Below are positions 46,531 through 54,503 of a stretch of 64,000 nt of DNA, in pieces. The DNA is from CAVSRC01 sp963732845 (GTDB lineage Bacteria; Pseudomonadota; Alphaproteobacteria; Rhizobiales; Kaistiaceae): contig CAVTBE010000005.1 of the NCBI GenBank assembly GCA_963732845.1, positions 1-64,000 on the forward strand, given 5' to 3'. Numbering within the stretch: position 1 is the stretch's first letter; each line of letters starts with the position of its first letter. Made by a program: the position numbers and the translations under genes. The notes under the pieces are model-generated. The model saw only the letters and a list, made by a program, of their open reading frames with translations. It searched no databases and was not told the DNA's origin.

Positions 46531-46776
46531 TCAGGGCGCGGGCTTGGTGTCGAGAGGTTCGAGCTTCGGATCTGATGTCCACGTCAGCCAGCCGTAGTTA
46601 GTCCAGTTGTTCAGCTTGATCGCCATCCCGGAAACTCGGTTTTCGCGTGTCACCTGAAGGATAAATCGCCCCAATTCCTCACGCCCAATGCCATCGATCT
46701 CCAAGATACCTTTGAGGTTAGAAACCTTGTCCGGCGCGAGATGTTCCTTGAACTCAATTGTGAAAGTGGTCTTCAT
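46531..46776 (-). CDS. Small hypothetical protein
   Basis: The ATG at 46776 gives 81 residues, MKTTFTIEFKEHLAPDKVSN, with IDGIGREELGRFILQVTREN in the middle and WTNYGWLTWTSDPKLEPLDT near the end. Codon use is less GC-rich than neighbouring genes, suggesting accessory origin. The start overlaps the stop of a transposase-like fragment as ATGA. Family not recognised. It is soluble, without signal peptide. Confidence 0.5.
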   Translation of the reverse strand: MKTTFTIEFKEHLAPDKVSNLKGILEIDGIGREELGRFILQVTRENRVSGMAIKLNNWTNYGWLTWTSDPKLEPLDTKPAP

Positions 46777-46836
46777 CCGCCAGCCCGCTTTCGATAGTGC
46801 TTGTCGATCTTCTTGCTGAAGGCGTTGGTCAGGTCG
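46774..46836 (-). pseudogene. Possible transposase fragment
   Basis: On the minus strand this reads SDLTNAFSKKIDKHYRKRAG and stops. The LTNAFSKK(I/V)(D/E)(K/N)H block is common near the C-terminus of integrase-type transposases. Only about 20 residues remain and no ends are visible. The identification is weak. Confidence 0.3.
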
Positions 46837-46842
46837 GACGCC

Positions 46843-47094
46843 CTACGGCATGACCGTGCAGCTCACGATCTTGCAGCTCTGGGGGTGCTTGCTGCGACTC
46901 CGGCAGTCGAACCCGGCAAACCGCTCAGCGAGCGTCTTCACCTGCCAGTCGAACACGCCGGTCTGCTTGTTCATATAGACGTGGCCGTCGGAATCCCTGG
47001 CCGTGCAGGTCGCGATCACCGCGAAGGCGGGCGATGCCGCCAGCAGCAATCCGGCGCCGACGAGCACCGCCACGCCGGAACGACGAATGTCCAT
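46843..47094 (-). CDS. Small secreted Cys-rich protein
   Basis: This 83-residue protein starts MDIRRSGVAVLVGAGLLLAA with signal peptide ending ASPAFA. The mature part is VIATCTARDSDGHVYMNKQT, then WQVKTLAERFAGFDCRSRSK and the end CKIVSCTVMP. Four Cys in about 60 residues suggest two disulfides in the periplasm. Family not recognised. It lies between a small unknown gene and the cupin gene on the same strand. Confidence 0.65.
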   Translation of the reverse strand: MDIRRSGVAVLVGAGLLLAASPAFAVIATCTARDSDGHVYMNKQTGVFDWQVKTLAERFAGFDCRSRSKHPQSCKIVSCTVMP

Positions 47095-47112
47095 GTTGTC
47101 CCTGCTTCCCGT

Positions 47113-47580
47113 TCAATGCCTGTGGATCGGGTCGACCCAGAGCACCTCTTCCGGTTTCTCCACCGGCTCGATGTCGAGATTGACCACCACCGCCTCGTTG
47201 TCGGAGCGCACCAGCACGCATTCGAGCGGCTCGTCGGTCGAGGCGTTGATCTCCTGGTGGGGCACATAGGGCGGCACGAAGATGAAATCACCGGGCCCGG
47301 CTTCGGCGACATATTCGAGATGCTCGCCCCAGCGCATGCGCGCTCTTCCCTTCACCACATAGATGACGCTTTCGAGGCTCCCGTGGTGATGGGCGCCGGT
47401 CTTGGCGTTGGCCTGGATGGTCACCGTGCCCGCCCAGATCTTCTGCGCGCCGACGCGGGCGAGATTGATCGCCGCGGCGCGGTCCATGCCCGGCGTCTGC
47501 GCCGTGTTGGGGTCGAGCTGATCGCCGGGGATGACCTTCACGCCGTGCATCTTCCAGTCGATCGGTACCTTGCCGGTCAT
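47113..47580 (-). CDS. Cupin-domain protein
   Basis: This 155-residue single-cupin protein starts MTGKVPIDWKMHGVKVIPGD. Motif 1 is GAHHHGSLESVIYVVKGRAR (two His and Glu as metal ligands). Motif 2 is AGPGDFIFVPPYVPHQEINA with the third His. No signal peptide is seen. Substrate unknown; such cupins can be isomerases, dioxygenases or sensors. It ends 18 bp before the next small gene. Confidence 0.88.
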   Translation of the reverse strand: MTGKVPIDWKMHGVKVIPGDQLDPNTAQTPGMDRAAAINLARVGAQKIWAGTVTIQANAKTGAHHHGSLESVIYVVKGRARMRWGEHLEYVAEAGPGDFIFVPPYVPHQEINASTDEPLECVLVRSDNEAVVVNLDIEPVEKPEEVLWVDPIHRH

Positions 47581-47605
47581 CGTGCCCTTCCCTCCCCTTG
47601 CCGGT

Positions 47606-49237
47606 TCACCACGCCATGGCGCGGCCGCCCAGCGCGTTGATCAGCTTGGCATCCTGTTCGTAGATGTCGTTGCGGAAGTTCGGCGTGCCCTGGTCCACCC
47701 AGGCGGTCAGATAGGTGATGTGGATGGGCAACGGCTGCGCCAGGTTGACGACCGTGCGCTCACCCCCGGCAATCACGCCGTCGATGCGCCCCCGGCTCCA
47801 GCCAGGCGTGCCGGAGAGCACTTCGCTGGCCAGGTCCAGCGGGCGCGACAGGCGCACGCAGCCGTGGCTAAAGGCGCGGCTGTTCTCCGCAAAAGCCCCA
47901 CGCGACGGCGTGTCGTGCAGATAGACGTTGAACTGGTTGGGGAACATGAACTTCACCCGCCCGAGCGCATTGCTCGGCCCCGGCCGCTGGCGCAGCAGGA
48001 AGGGGAAGTTGCCCGGCCCGTACTGGCTCCAGTCGATCTGGGTGAGCTGATAGACCTGGCCGTCGCGCACCGCCTCGAAGCCGGCCGCCTGGCGCGCCGC
48101 CGGGTTCGTCCTGAGCTTGGGCAGCTCTTCCTTGATGGCGATGTCCTTGGGCACGTTCCAGTAGGGATTGAATTCGAGATAGCGCACGCGATCGCTGAAC
48201 ACCGGCGTGCGGCTGTAGGGCTTGCCGACGACCACCGCCATCCGGTCGACCACCTTGCCGTTCTCGACGTGCCTGAGGTCGAAACCGGCGATGTTGACGA
48301 TCAGGTGGTCGCGGCCGAGGTTCGCCGGCATCCACCGCCAGCGCTCCATCGCGACGACGATCTCCTCGATGCGCTCCTCGACCGAAACGTTGAGCGCGGC
48401 AACCGTGTTCTTGCCGACGATGCCGTCGTCCTCGAGACCGTGACGCTTCTGGAACCATTTGACCGCGGCGGCCAGTTCGTCGTCGTAGACGCCGGCGGCA
48501 CTGCGGGCGGTGTGCGGCGCGCCGTCGGTGACCGCCAGCCGCGCCCTGAGCAGCGGCACGCGCTCGTCGGCCATGCCGGGCTTCAGCGAATCGCCGAGCG
48601 GCACCGCCGGCCAGCCACCATGGCCGGCGAGCGCATAATAGTCGGCGAGCGCCAGCTTCAACGCCGCATAGTCCGGTTCCTGCGGCTGCCAGGCATCGAA
48701 GAAAGCGTCGACGCTCTGCGCCTGCCCGAGCCGGTTCAGCGCGTCGACCTGATCGATCGACCGGTTCTTCAGGAAGAAGTTGGGATCGACCTTGTGCGGC
48801 AGCAGGCGGCCGACCCGCAGGTCAGAGGCGTATTCGAGGAAGGCGGCCGAGAAATAGAGCTCGATGATGGCGCGGCTGCGCGGGTCGGTGTGGCCCGACG
48901 CCTCGATGAGCTTGGCCAGCTGGTCGGCCGGATAGGACCCCGGCTCGAGCCCGTCATAGGCGGCGGCGCGCAGGCGGGCGACCATGGCCTCCATGCGCCC
49001 GTGGCCGACCCAGAGCAGCGGTCCGCCGTTCTCCTGGTAGTAGGCCACGAGCGCGTCGGCGCGCTGGCGTACGGGCAGCGGCAGGCGCGGCTCGTTGGTG
49101 AGCAGGTCGGTGACGTTGATGGTGACCGCCGCCTGTTCGGCCGGTGCGAGCTGCTCGACCAGCGCCGCGGCGGGGGTGACGAACAGCGACGCCATAAACA
49201 GCGTCGCGGCGACGGCAAGGATCGGGCCCCGGATCAT
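47606..49237 (-). CDS. Periplasmic L,D-transpeptidase (YcbB/LdtD-like)
   Basis: This 543-residue protein starts MIRGPILAVAATLFMASLFV with signal peptide ending PAAA. The scaffold region has YFSAAFLEYASDLRVGRL. A peptidoglycan-binding repeat is seen in YDDELAAAVKWFQKRHGLED. The YkuD catalytic domain follows (LIVNIAGFDLRHVENGKVVD, VFSDRVRYLEFNPYWNVPKD). The active site is FNVYLHDTPSRGAFAENS then RAFSHGCVRLSRPLDLASEV, with His and catalytic Cys. It makes 3-3 cross-links or attaches proteins to peptidoglycan. It sits 11 bp downstream of a solute-binding protein gene, probably by chance. Confidence 0.95.
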   Translation of the reverse strand: MIRGPILAVAATLFMASLFVTPAAALVEQLAPAEQAAVTINVTDLLTNEPRLPLPVRQRADALVAYYQENGGPLLWVGHGRMEAMVARLRAAAYDGLEPGSYPADQLAKLIEASGHTDPRSRAIIELYFSAAFLEYASDLRVGRLLPHKVDPNFFLKNRSIDQVDALNRLGQAQSVDAFFDAWQPQEPDYAALKLALADYYALAGHGGWPAVPLGDSLKPGMADERVPLLRARLAVTDGAPHTARSAAGVYDDELAAAVKWFQKRHGLEDDGIVGKNTVAALNVSVEERIEEIVVAMERWRWMPANLGRDHLIVNIAGFDLRHVENGKVVDRMAVVVGKPYSRTPVFSDRVRYLEFNPYWNVPKDIAIKEELPKLRTNPAARQAAGFEAVRDGQVYQLTQIDWSQYGPGNFPFLLRQRPGPSNALGRVKFMFPNQFNVYLHDTPSRGAFAENSRAFSHGCVRLSRPLDLASEVLSGTPGWSRGRIDGVIAGGERTVVNLAQPLPIHITYLTAWVDQGTPNFRNDIYEQDAKLINALGGRAMAW

Positions 49238-49247
49238 GACTGCCGGC

Positions 49248-50267
49248 TCACATCGGCGGGGCGTAGAGGATGCCGCCCTCGGTCCACAGGGCGTTCATGC
49301 CGCGACGGATACCGAGCGGGCTGTCCTCGCCGAGATTGCGGTCGAAGACCTCGCCGTAATTGCCGACCTTGGCAACGACGACCGCCAGCCAGTCGTCCGC
49401 CAGGCCAAGGGCCTCGGCCGCCGGCTTGCCCATCTCCATGGCATGCTGGCGCATGGCCGCGCCGCCGATCGCCTGCGGAGCGAGACCGCTCGCGGTGAGG
49501 CCGGCTTCCTCGGCGTCGATCAGGCCGAACAGCGTCCAGCGCACCAGGTCGGTCCAGGCGCGGTCGTCGTCACGGGTCACCGGCCCCAGCGGCTCCTTGG
49601 AGATGACCTCGGGCAGGATGATGTGGTCGGCCGGTACAGGCAGCAGCGAGCGTTCGGCGGCCAGTGCCGAGCGGTCGGCGGTGAACACGTCGCATTCGCG
49701 CGCGGCATAGGCGGCCCGCGCCTCCGGGCGCGTGGCATAGGTCATGAAGCTGACCTTCATGTGCCGCATGGAGAACCAGGTGGTGGCGTTCGCCTCGGTG
49801 GTGGTCCCTTCGATCACGCAGATGCGCGCGCCTTCCAGCTGCAGCGCGCTGGTGAAGCCGTCGAGCGCGAGCGCCAGGAAGCCCTGGCCGTCGTAATAGG
49901 AGATGCCGGCGAAATCGATGCCGAGCTTGAGGTCGCGCGCCATGGTCCAGGTGCTGTTGCGCGACAGGAGGTCGATCTTGCGGCTGGTCAGGGCGTCGAA
50001 GCGCGCGGCGGCCGAGAGCGGCATGAATGTGACCTTGTCGGGATCGCCGAGCACGGCGGTGGCGACTGCCCTGCAGAAATCCACGTCGAAGCCGTGCCAG
50101 GCACCGGCGGCATCCCTGTCGGAGAAGCCGGGCAGCCCCTCGCTGACGCCGCAGCTGAGCATGCCGGCCTTGCGCACGTCGTCGAGCGTGCCGGCGGCAG
50201 CGCCCTGCGGCGGAGCGGCCAGCAACGCCAGGCAGGTGGCGGCAAGGCAGAAGGTGAGATGTCTCAT
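49248..50267 (-). CDS. Amino-acid ABC transporter substrate-binding protein (AapJ/BztA-like)
   Basis: This 339-residue protein starts MRHLTFCLAATCLALLAAPP (signal peptide to about residue 25). The mature body follows family 3 binding proteins: LSCGVSEGLPGFSDRDAAGA, HGFDVDFCRAVATAVLGDPD, SRKIDLLSRNSTWTMARDLK, ARICVIEGTTTEANATTWFS and NYGEVFDRNLGEDSPLGIRR. The pattern is that of general L-amino-acid binders. No permease or ATPase gene is adjacent, so it is an orphan here. The start at 50267 was chosen for the signal peptide; longer frames are not credible. Confidence 0.92.
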   Translation of the reverse strand: MRHLTFCLAATCLALLAAPPQGAAAGTLDDVRKAGMLSCGVSEGLPGFSDRDAAGAWHGFDVDFCRAVATAVLGDPDKVTFMPLSAAARFDALTSRKIDLLSRNSTWTMARDLKLGIDFAGISYYDGQGFLALALDGFTSALQLEGARICVIEGTTTEANATTWFSMRHMKVSFMTYATRPEARAAYAARECDVFTADRSALAAERSLLPVPADHIILPEVISKEPLGPVTRDDDRAWTDLVRWTLFGLIDAEEAGLTASGLAPQAIGGAAMRQHAMEMGKPAAEALGLADDWLAVVVAKVGNYGEVFDRNLGEDSPLGIRRGMNALWTEGGILYAPPM

Positions 50268-50470
50268 CGAGCCTGCTCCATCGATTCCCGGCCGGGGCCG
50301 CACTGTTGCGATACTAGCCGATGCGCGGCGCACGCCAAGAGACGGCCGCGGTCCCGGCATCTGCTCACGGAAATCCGGGGAATCTTCGGCAGAATGGCGG
50401 CGAACCCGGTGCAGCCGCCTGCTATTCTGATCGCGGGGGTGCGAGGGGCGGATCACGCGAGGAGGCATTC

Positions 50471-50845
50471 ATGGGATTCGTTTTGAGCCGTGCTTGTGCG
50501 GCGGCTTTTGCGCTGATTGCGGCTGCGGCACCGGCCGCGGCGGCAAGTTTCGATTGCAACAGGGCCGCAACCCCCGACGAACTGGCGGTGTGTTCCGGCT
50601 CGGTGCTGTCCAACCTGGATGTCGAGATGGCGACGCTCTACGGCGTGCGCATGCAGATCCCCATGATGATGGGCGCGCGCGGCGCCGCACAGGACGAGCA
50701 GCGCGCCTGGCTCGCCCAGCGGCACGCCTGCGGCGGCGACGTGCCCTGCATCGTGCAGAGCTACCAGCAGCGGATCGCCGAGTTGAAGCAGGCGATTTCC
50801 GAGGCGATGCAGGACTACTGCAAGCTCATGGGCCTGTGCGGCTGA
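50471..50845 (+). CDS. LprI-family lysozyme inhibitor-like secreted protein
   Basis: This 124-residue protein starts MGFVLSRACAAAFALIAAAA (signal peptide to about AAAA). AGGAGG stands five bases before the ATG. The mature part is SFDCNRAATPDELAVCSGSV, LSNLDVEMATLYGVRM, QRAWLAQRHACGGDVPCIVQ and SYQQRIAELKQAISEAM, ending CKLMGLCG. The C-x(4-8)-D-E-x-A-I/V-C block, RAWL.RR..C and C...Y..RI are the LprI signature. Family members may block host lysozyme; this is unproven here. Confidence 0.88.
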   Translation: MGFVLSRACAAAFALIAAAAPAAAASFDCNRAATPDELAVCSGSVLSNLDVEMATLYGVRMQIPMMMGARGAAQDEQRAWLAQRHACGGDVPCIVQSYQQRIAELKQAISEAMQDYCKLMGLCG

Positions 50846-50926
50846 AACCGGGCGGCGGCTTGCGGTGCGGTCCGGCCGCTCCACCCCTTGCCCCTGCGGC
50901 TGGTTCGCGGCAAGACACCCGCCGCC

Positions 50927-52831
50927 ATGCTGCACATCAACGACCTCACCTTCCGGATTGGCCATCGCCTGCTGATCGACCATGCCACCGTGGCGCTGCC
51001 CGACGGCGCCAAGGTCGGTCTGGTGGGGCCGAACGGCGCCGGCAAGACCACCCTCTTCCGCCTGATTTCCGGCGAAGTCGGGCCGGAAAGCGGGTCGGTC
51101 GGCCTGCCCAGGAACGTCCGCATCGGCCAGGTGGCGCAGGAGGCGCCGGGGGGACCGGAGAGCCTGATCGAGGTGGTGCTCGCCGCCGACCACGAGCGCG
51201 AGCGGCTGCTCGCCGAAGCCGAGACGGCGCACGACCCGCACCGCATCGCCGAGATCCACACGCGGCTGGCCGACATCGATTCCCATTCGGCGGAGGCGCG
51301 CGCGGCGACGATCCTCGCCGGCCTCGGCTTCGACGAGGCGGCGCAGAAGGAGCCCTGCGCGTCGTTCTCCGGCGGCTGGCGCATGCGGGTGGCGCTGGCC
51401 GCCACCCTGTTCACGCGGCCCGACCTGCTGCTCCTCGACGAGCCGACCAACTATCTCGACCTGGAAGGCACGCTGTGGCTGGAGACCTACGTCGCCCGCT
51501 ATCCCTACAGCGTCATCATCATCAGCCACGACCGCGACCTGCTGAACCGCGCCGTCAACTCCATCGTCCATCTCGACCAGGGCAAGCTGACGCTGTATCG
51601 CGGCGGCTACAATTCCTTCGACCGCCAGCGGCGCGAGCGCCAGGCGCTGCAACTGAAGATGAAGGCCAGGCAGGACGACCAGCGCCGCCACCTGCAGTCC
51701 TTCGTCGACCGCTTCCGCTACAAGGCGTCGAAGGCGACCCAGGCGCAGTCGCGCCTGAAGATGCTGGAGCGGCTGGAGCCGATCGTGGCGCTGGCCGACA
51801 ATTCGGTCGTCCCCTTCCATTTTCCCCCGCCGGCCAAGGCCGCCGCCCCACCGATCATGGCGATGGAGGAGGTATCGGTCGGCTATGAGGCCGACAAGCC
51901 GGTGCTGCGCGGCCTCAACCTGCGCATCGACGACGACGACCGCATCGGCCTGCTCGGCGCCAACGGCAATGGCAAGTCGACGCTGGCCAAGCTGATCGCC
52001 GGCCGGCTCGACGCGATGGGCGGCCGCTTCCGCCGCCTGCACCGGCTGGAGGTCGCCTATTTCGCCCAGCACCAGCTCGACGAGCTCAAGCCCACCTGGT
52101 CGCCCTACGACCACGTGCGCGCGCTGATGCCCGATGCAACCGAGGCGCAGGTGCGCGCCCGCACCGGCGCGCTCGGTTTCGCGCGCGCCAAGATGGACAC
52201 CAAGGCGGCCGACCTCTCCGGCGGCGAGAAGGCGCGCCTGCTGCTCGGGCTGGCCACCTTCACCGGCGCCAACCTGATGATCCTCGACGAGCCGACCAAC
52301 CATCTCGACATCGACAGCCGCGAGGCGCTGGTCCAGGCGCTTGCCGACTATCCCGGCGCGGTCATCCTGATCAGCCACGACCGCCACCTGATCGAAGCCT
52401 CGGTCGACCGGCTGTGGCTGGTCGCCGACGGCACGGTGGCGCCCTATGACGGCGACCTCGACGATTACCGCCGCGCGGTGCTCGACAGCCGCAACGGCGG
52501 CAGCGGCAATGGTAACGGCAACGCCGCCCGCAAGGCGCCAGCGACGGCGACGGCGCAGGATCGCCGCCGCGAGGCGGCCGGACGGCGCCAGCAGACGGCG
52601 CCCTTGCGCCGAAAGATCAAGGATGCCGAGTCCTTGATCGAATCTCTTCAGAAAGAGATTCATCGTCTCGACGCAAGGCTCGGCGATTCTGAGCTTTATG
52701 CGCGCAAGCCGGCGGAGGCGGCCGAGCTCGCCAAGGCGCGCGCCGAGGCGGTTCGTAAGCTGGCTAAGGCCGAGGAAACCTGGCTTGCCGCCAGCAGCGA
52801 CCTCGAAGAGGCGATGGCGGAGAGCGAGTAG
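50927..52831 (+). CDS. ABC-F family ATPase (Uup/YheS type)
   Basis: This 634-residue cytosolic protein has two ABC domains and no membrane part. Domain 1: GLVGPNGAGKTTLFRL, CASFSGGWRMRVALAATL, LLLLDEPTNYLDLEGTLW. Linker: RQDDQRRHLQSFVDRFRYKA. Domain 2: GLLGANGNGKSTLAKLIAG, ADLSGGEKARLLLGL, LMILDEPTNHLDIDSREALV. The C-terminal coiled coil runs from about residue 560, after a Gly-Asn linker (SGNGNGNAARK). ABC-F proteins act on the ribosome. The ATG at 50927 is chosen because LHINDLTFRIG is the usual start. Confidence 0.93.
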   Translation: MLHINDLTFRIGHRLLIDHATVALPDGAKVGLVGPNGAGKTTLFRLISGEVGPESGSVGLPRNVRIGQVAQEAPGGPESLIEVVLAADHERERLLAEAETAHDPHRIAEIHTRLADIDSHSAEARAATILAGLGFDEAAQKEPCASFSGGWRMRVALAATLFTRPDLLLLDEPTNYLDLEGTLWLETYVARYPYSVIIISHDRDLLNRAVNSIVHLDQGKLTLYRGGYNSFDRQRRERQALQLKMKARQDDQRRHLQSFVDRFRYKASKATQAQSRLKMLERLEPIVALADNSVVPFHFPPPAKAAAPPIMAMEEVSVGYEADKPVLRGLNLRIDDDDRIGLLGANGNGKSTLAKLIAGRLDAMGGRFRRLHRLEVAYFAQHQLDELKPTWSPYDHVRALMPDATEAQVRARTGALGFARAKMDTKAADLSGGEKARLLLGLATFTGANLMILDEPTNHLDIDSREALVQALADYPGAVILISHDRHLIEASVDRLWLVADGTVAPYDGDLDDYRRAVLDSRNGGSGNGNGNAARKAPATATAQDRRREAAGRRQQTAPLRRKIKDAESLIESLQKEIHRLDARLGDSELYARKPAEAAELAKARAEAVRKLAKAEETWLAASSDLEEAMAESE

Positions 52832-52838
52832 CCGACCG

Positions 52839-53903
52839 CTATCGCTCCCGGAGAATATTCGCCAACGCCATAATTAGCCGGCGTACATCATCTTCCCCGC
52901 CGACGGTGATGCGCAGATAGGGCGCGGTGCGCGACCCGTTGAAATGCCGCACCAACACCGCGTGTTCGCGTAGCGCAGCCGCCAGCGCGGGTCCGCTCCA
53001 CGCCGGATGCGTGGCGAACACGAAATTCGCACTCGAAGGCAGAACGACAAGGCCGAGACCGGCCAGCTCGCGCGACATTGCCTCGCGCGCTGCAACCACT
53101 CTGGTGCAGCTTTCACGGAAATAGGTCTCGTCGCGGACCGAAGCCGTCGCACCCGCCTGTGCCAACCGGCCGAGCGGATAGGAATTGAAACTGTCCTTCA
53201 CGCGGCGCAGTGCCTCGATAAGCCCAACGTCGCCCAGTGCATAGCCGACCCGCAAGCCGGCCAAGGCGCGCGATTTCGACATCGTCTGCACGACCAGCAG
53301 GTTTGGATGATCGGCAATCAGCGGAACCGCGCTTTCGGCGCCGAAATCGACATACGCCTCGTCGACCAGCACCGGGATGTCCGGGCGATCCTCGACCAGT
53401 TGGGTGATCTGCGCACGCGGCAGCGCAATCCCGGTCGGCGCGTTGGGATTGGCAATAACGATCGCCCCCGCCTCGTGGCCGTAATCCTCGACCCCTACGC
53501 GCATTTCGCCATCCAGCGGCACGGTTTCACAGGCGAGGCCGAACAATTGTGCCCACACCGGATAGAAGCTGTAGGTGACATCCGGAAACAGCAGCGGCTT
53601 CGGCTGCTTCAGGAGCGCAACGAACGCATGCGCCAGCACCTCGTCTGACCCGTTCCCGACGAACACCTGTTCAGGCTTCACGCTGTGATGCGCGGCAAGC
53701 GCCTCGCGCAACTCGGTCGCCTCGGGATCGGGATAGAGCCGCAGGGTATCGGCGGCGGCGGCGCGCATCGCTTCTATAGCGAGCGGCGAAGGGCCGAAGG
53801 GGTTCTCGTTGGTGTTGAGCTTCACCAGATTGGCGATACGCGGTTGCTCGCCGGGCACATAAGGCGAAAGCACACGTGCGTTCTGGCTCCAGAACGGGTT
53901 CAT
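52839..53903 (-). CDS. hisC: Histidinol-phosphate aminotransferase
   Basis: This 354-residue PLP enzyme (from MNPFWSQNARVLSPYVPGEQ) makes L-histidinol phosphate. NLVKLNTNENPFGPSPLAIE, QVFVGNGSDEVLAHAFVALL, VIANPNAPTGIALPRAQITQ, VDEAYVDFGAES and QTMSKSRALAGLRVGYALGD (PLP Lys) are complete. In-frame sequence up to a GTG at 54023 adds 40 residues outside the family pattern. No other his gene is adjacent. Codons are visibly less GC-rich than in its neighbours, and the start region resembles betaproteobacterial HisC, so it may be acquired. It is convergent with the ABC-F gene (7 bp apart). Confidence 0.92.
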   Translation of the reverse strand: MNPFWSQNARVLSPYVPGEQPRIANLVKLNTNENPFGPSPLAIEAMRAAAADTLRLYPDPEATELREALAAHHSVKPEQVFVGNGSDEVLAHAFVALLKQPKPLLFPDVTYSFYPVWAQLFGLACETVPLDGEMRVGVEDYGHEAGAIVIANPNAPTGIALPRAQITQLVEDRPDIPVLVDEAYVDFGAESAVPLIADHPNLLVVQTMSKSRALAGLRVGYALGDVGLIEALRRVKDSFNSYPLGRLAQAGATASVRDETYFRESCTRVVAAREAMSRELAGLGLVVLPSSANFVFATHPAWSGPALAAALREHAVLVRHFNGSRTAPYLRITVGGEDDVRRLIMALANILRER

Positions 53904-54053
53904 TGGGATGTCCGGGTCGAGGTCGCGCGGCGGCTTATGCCATTGCCGGACCGGCTTTTCCAGCTTCGCCCGCCATCCTGCGCCAAATCTCGCCAGGTCG
54001 GCCGCGACGTCGGATCGGCTCACGAGTCGAAAGGTGGGACAAGCGAAGAAGCC

Positions 54054-54503
54054 TCAGCCCTTCTTCTCCCAGCGGCCGCGCTCCGACTGCTGCCAGTAAG
54101 TGGCGTCGTGGCCTGCAGTTTTGGCCGCCTTCCACGCCGCGCGGGCCTGGTCGACGGCGTCCGGATCGTTGCCGTCGAAGAGCCGCACCACGCGGGCATA
54201 GGCGCTGTAGTCGGCGATGTCGGCGCCGTCGGCGAGAAAGCGGACCTGAGCTTCGTTGGGGTTGTCCTCGTCGGTGGTCAGCCACACCGGCTGGGCGGCC
54301 GCGTGGCCGTCCTTGACGGTGCCGTGCGGCAGGAAGCCCTCGTCGCGGAAGGTCCACAGATGGGCGTCGAGCGCGTCGCGCCGCTCCTCGGAGCCGACCT
54401 GCACCACCGCGCGCCACTTCCTTTCGAGGCACTTCTCGATCAACTCGGGCAGCACCCGCTCCAGCGGCTGGCTGTGCAGGTGGTAGAAGAGGACCTCGGT
54501 CAT
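54054..54503 (-). CDS. holC: DNA polymerase III subunit chi
   Basis: This 149-residue protein starts MTEVLFYHLHSQPLERVLPE. The body is KCLERKWRAVVQVGSEERRD, ALDAHLWTFRDEGFLPHGTV, AQPVWLTTDEDNPNEAQVRF and VVRLFDGNDPDAVDQARAAW, matching HolC throughout. It links the clamp loader to SSB. It overlaps the pepA stop as ATGA, the conserved pepA-holC arrangement. Confidence 0.96.
   Translation of the reverse strand: MTEVLFYHLHSQPLERVLPELIEKCLERKWRAVVQVGSEERRDALDAHLWTFRDEGFLPHGTVKDGHAAAQPVWLTTDEDNPNEAQVRFLADGADIADYSAYARVVRLFDGNDPDAVDQARAAWKAAKTAGHDATYWQQSERGRWEKKG

Noticed and set aside
47531..49498. 655-codon plus-strand frame opposite the L,D-transpeptidase
   Set aside because: No family features; the minus strand has a signal peptide and the YkuD active site.
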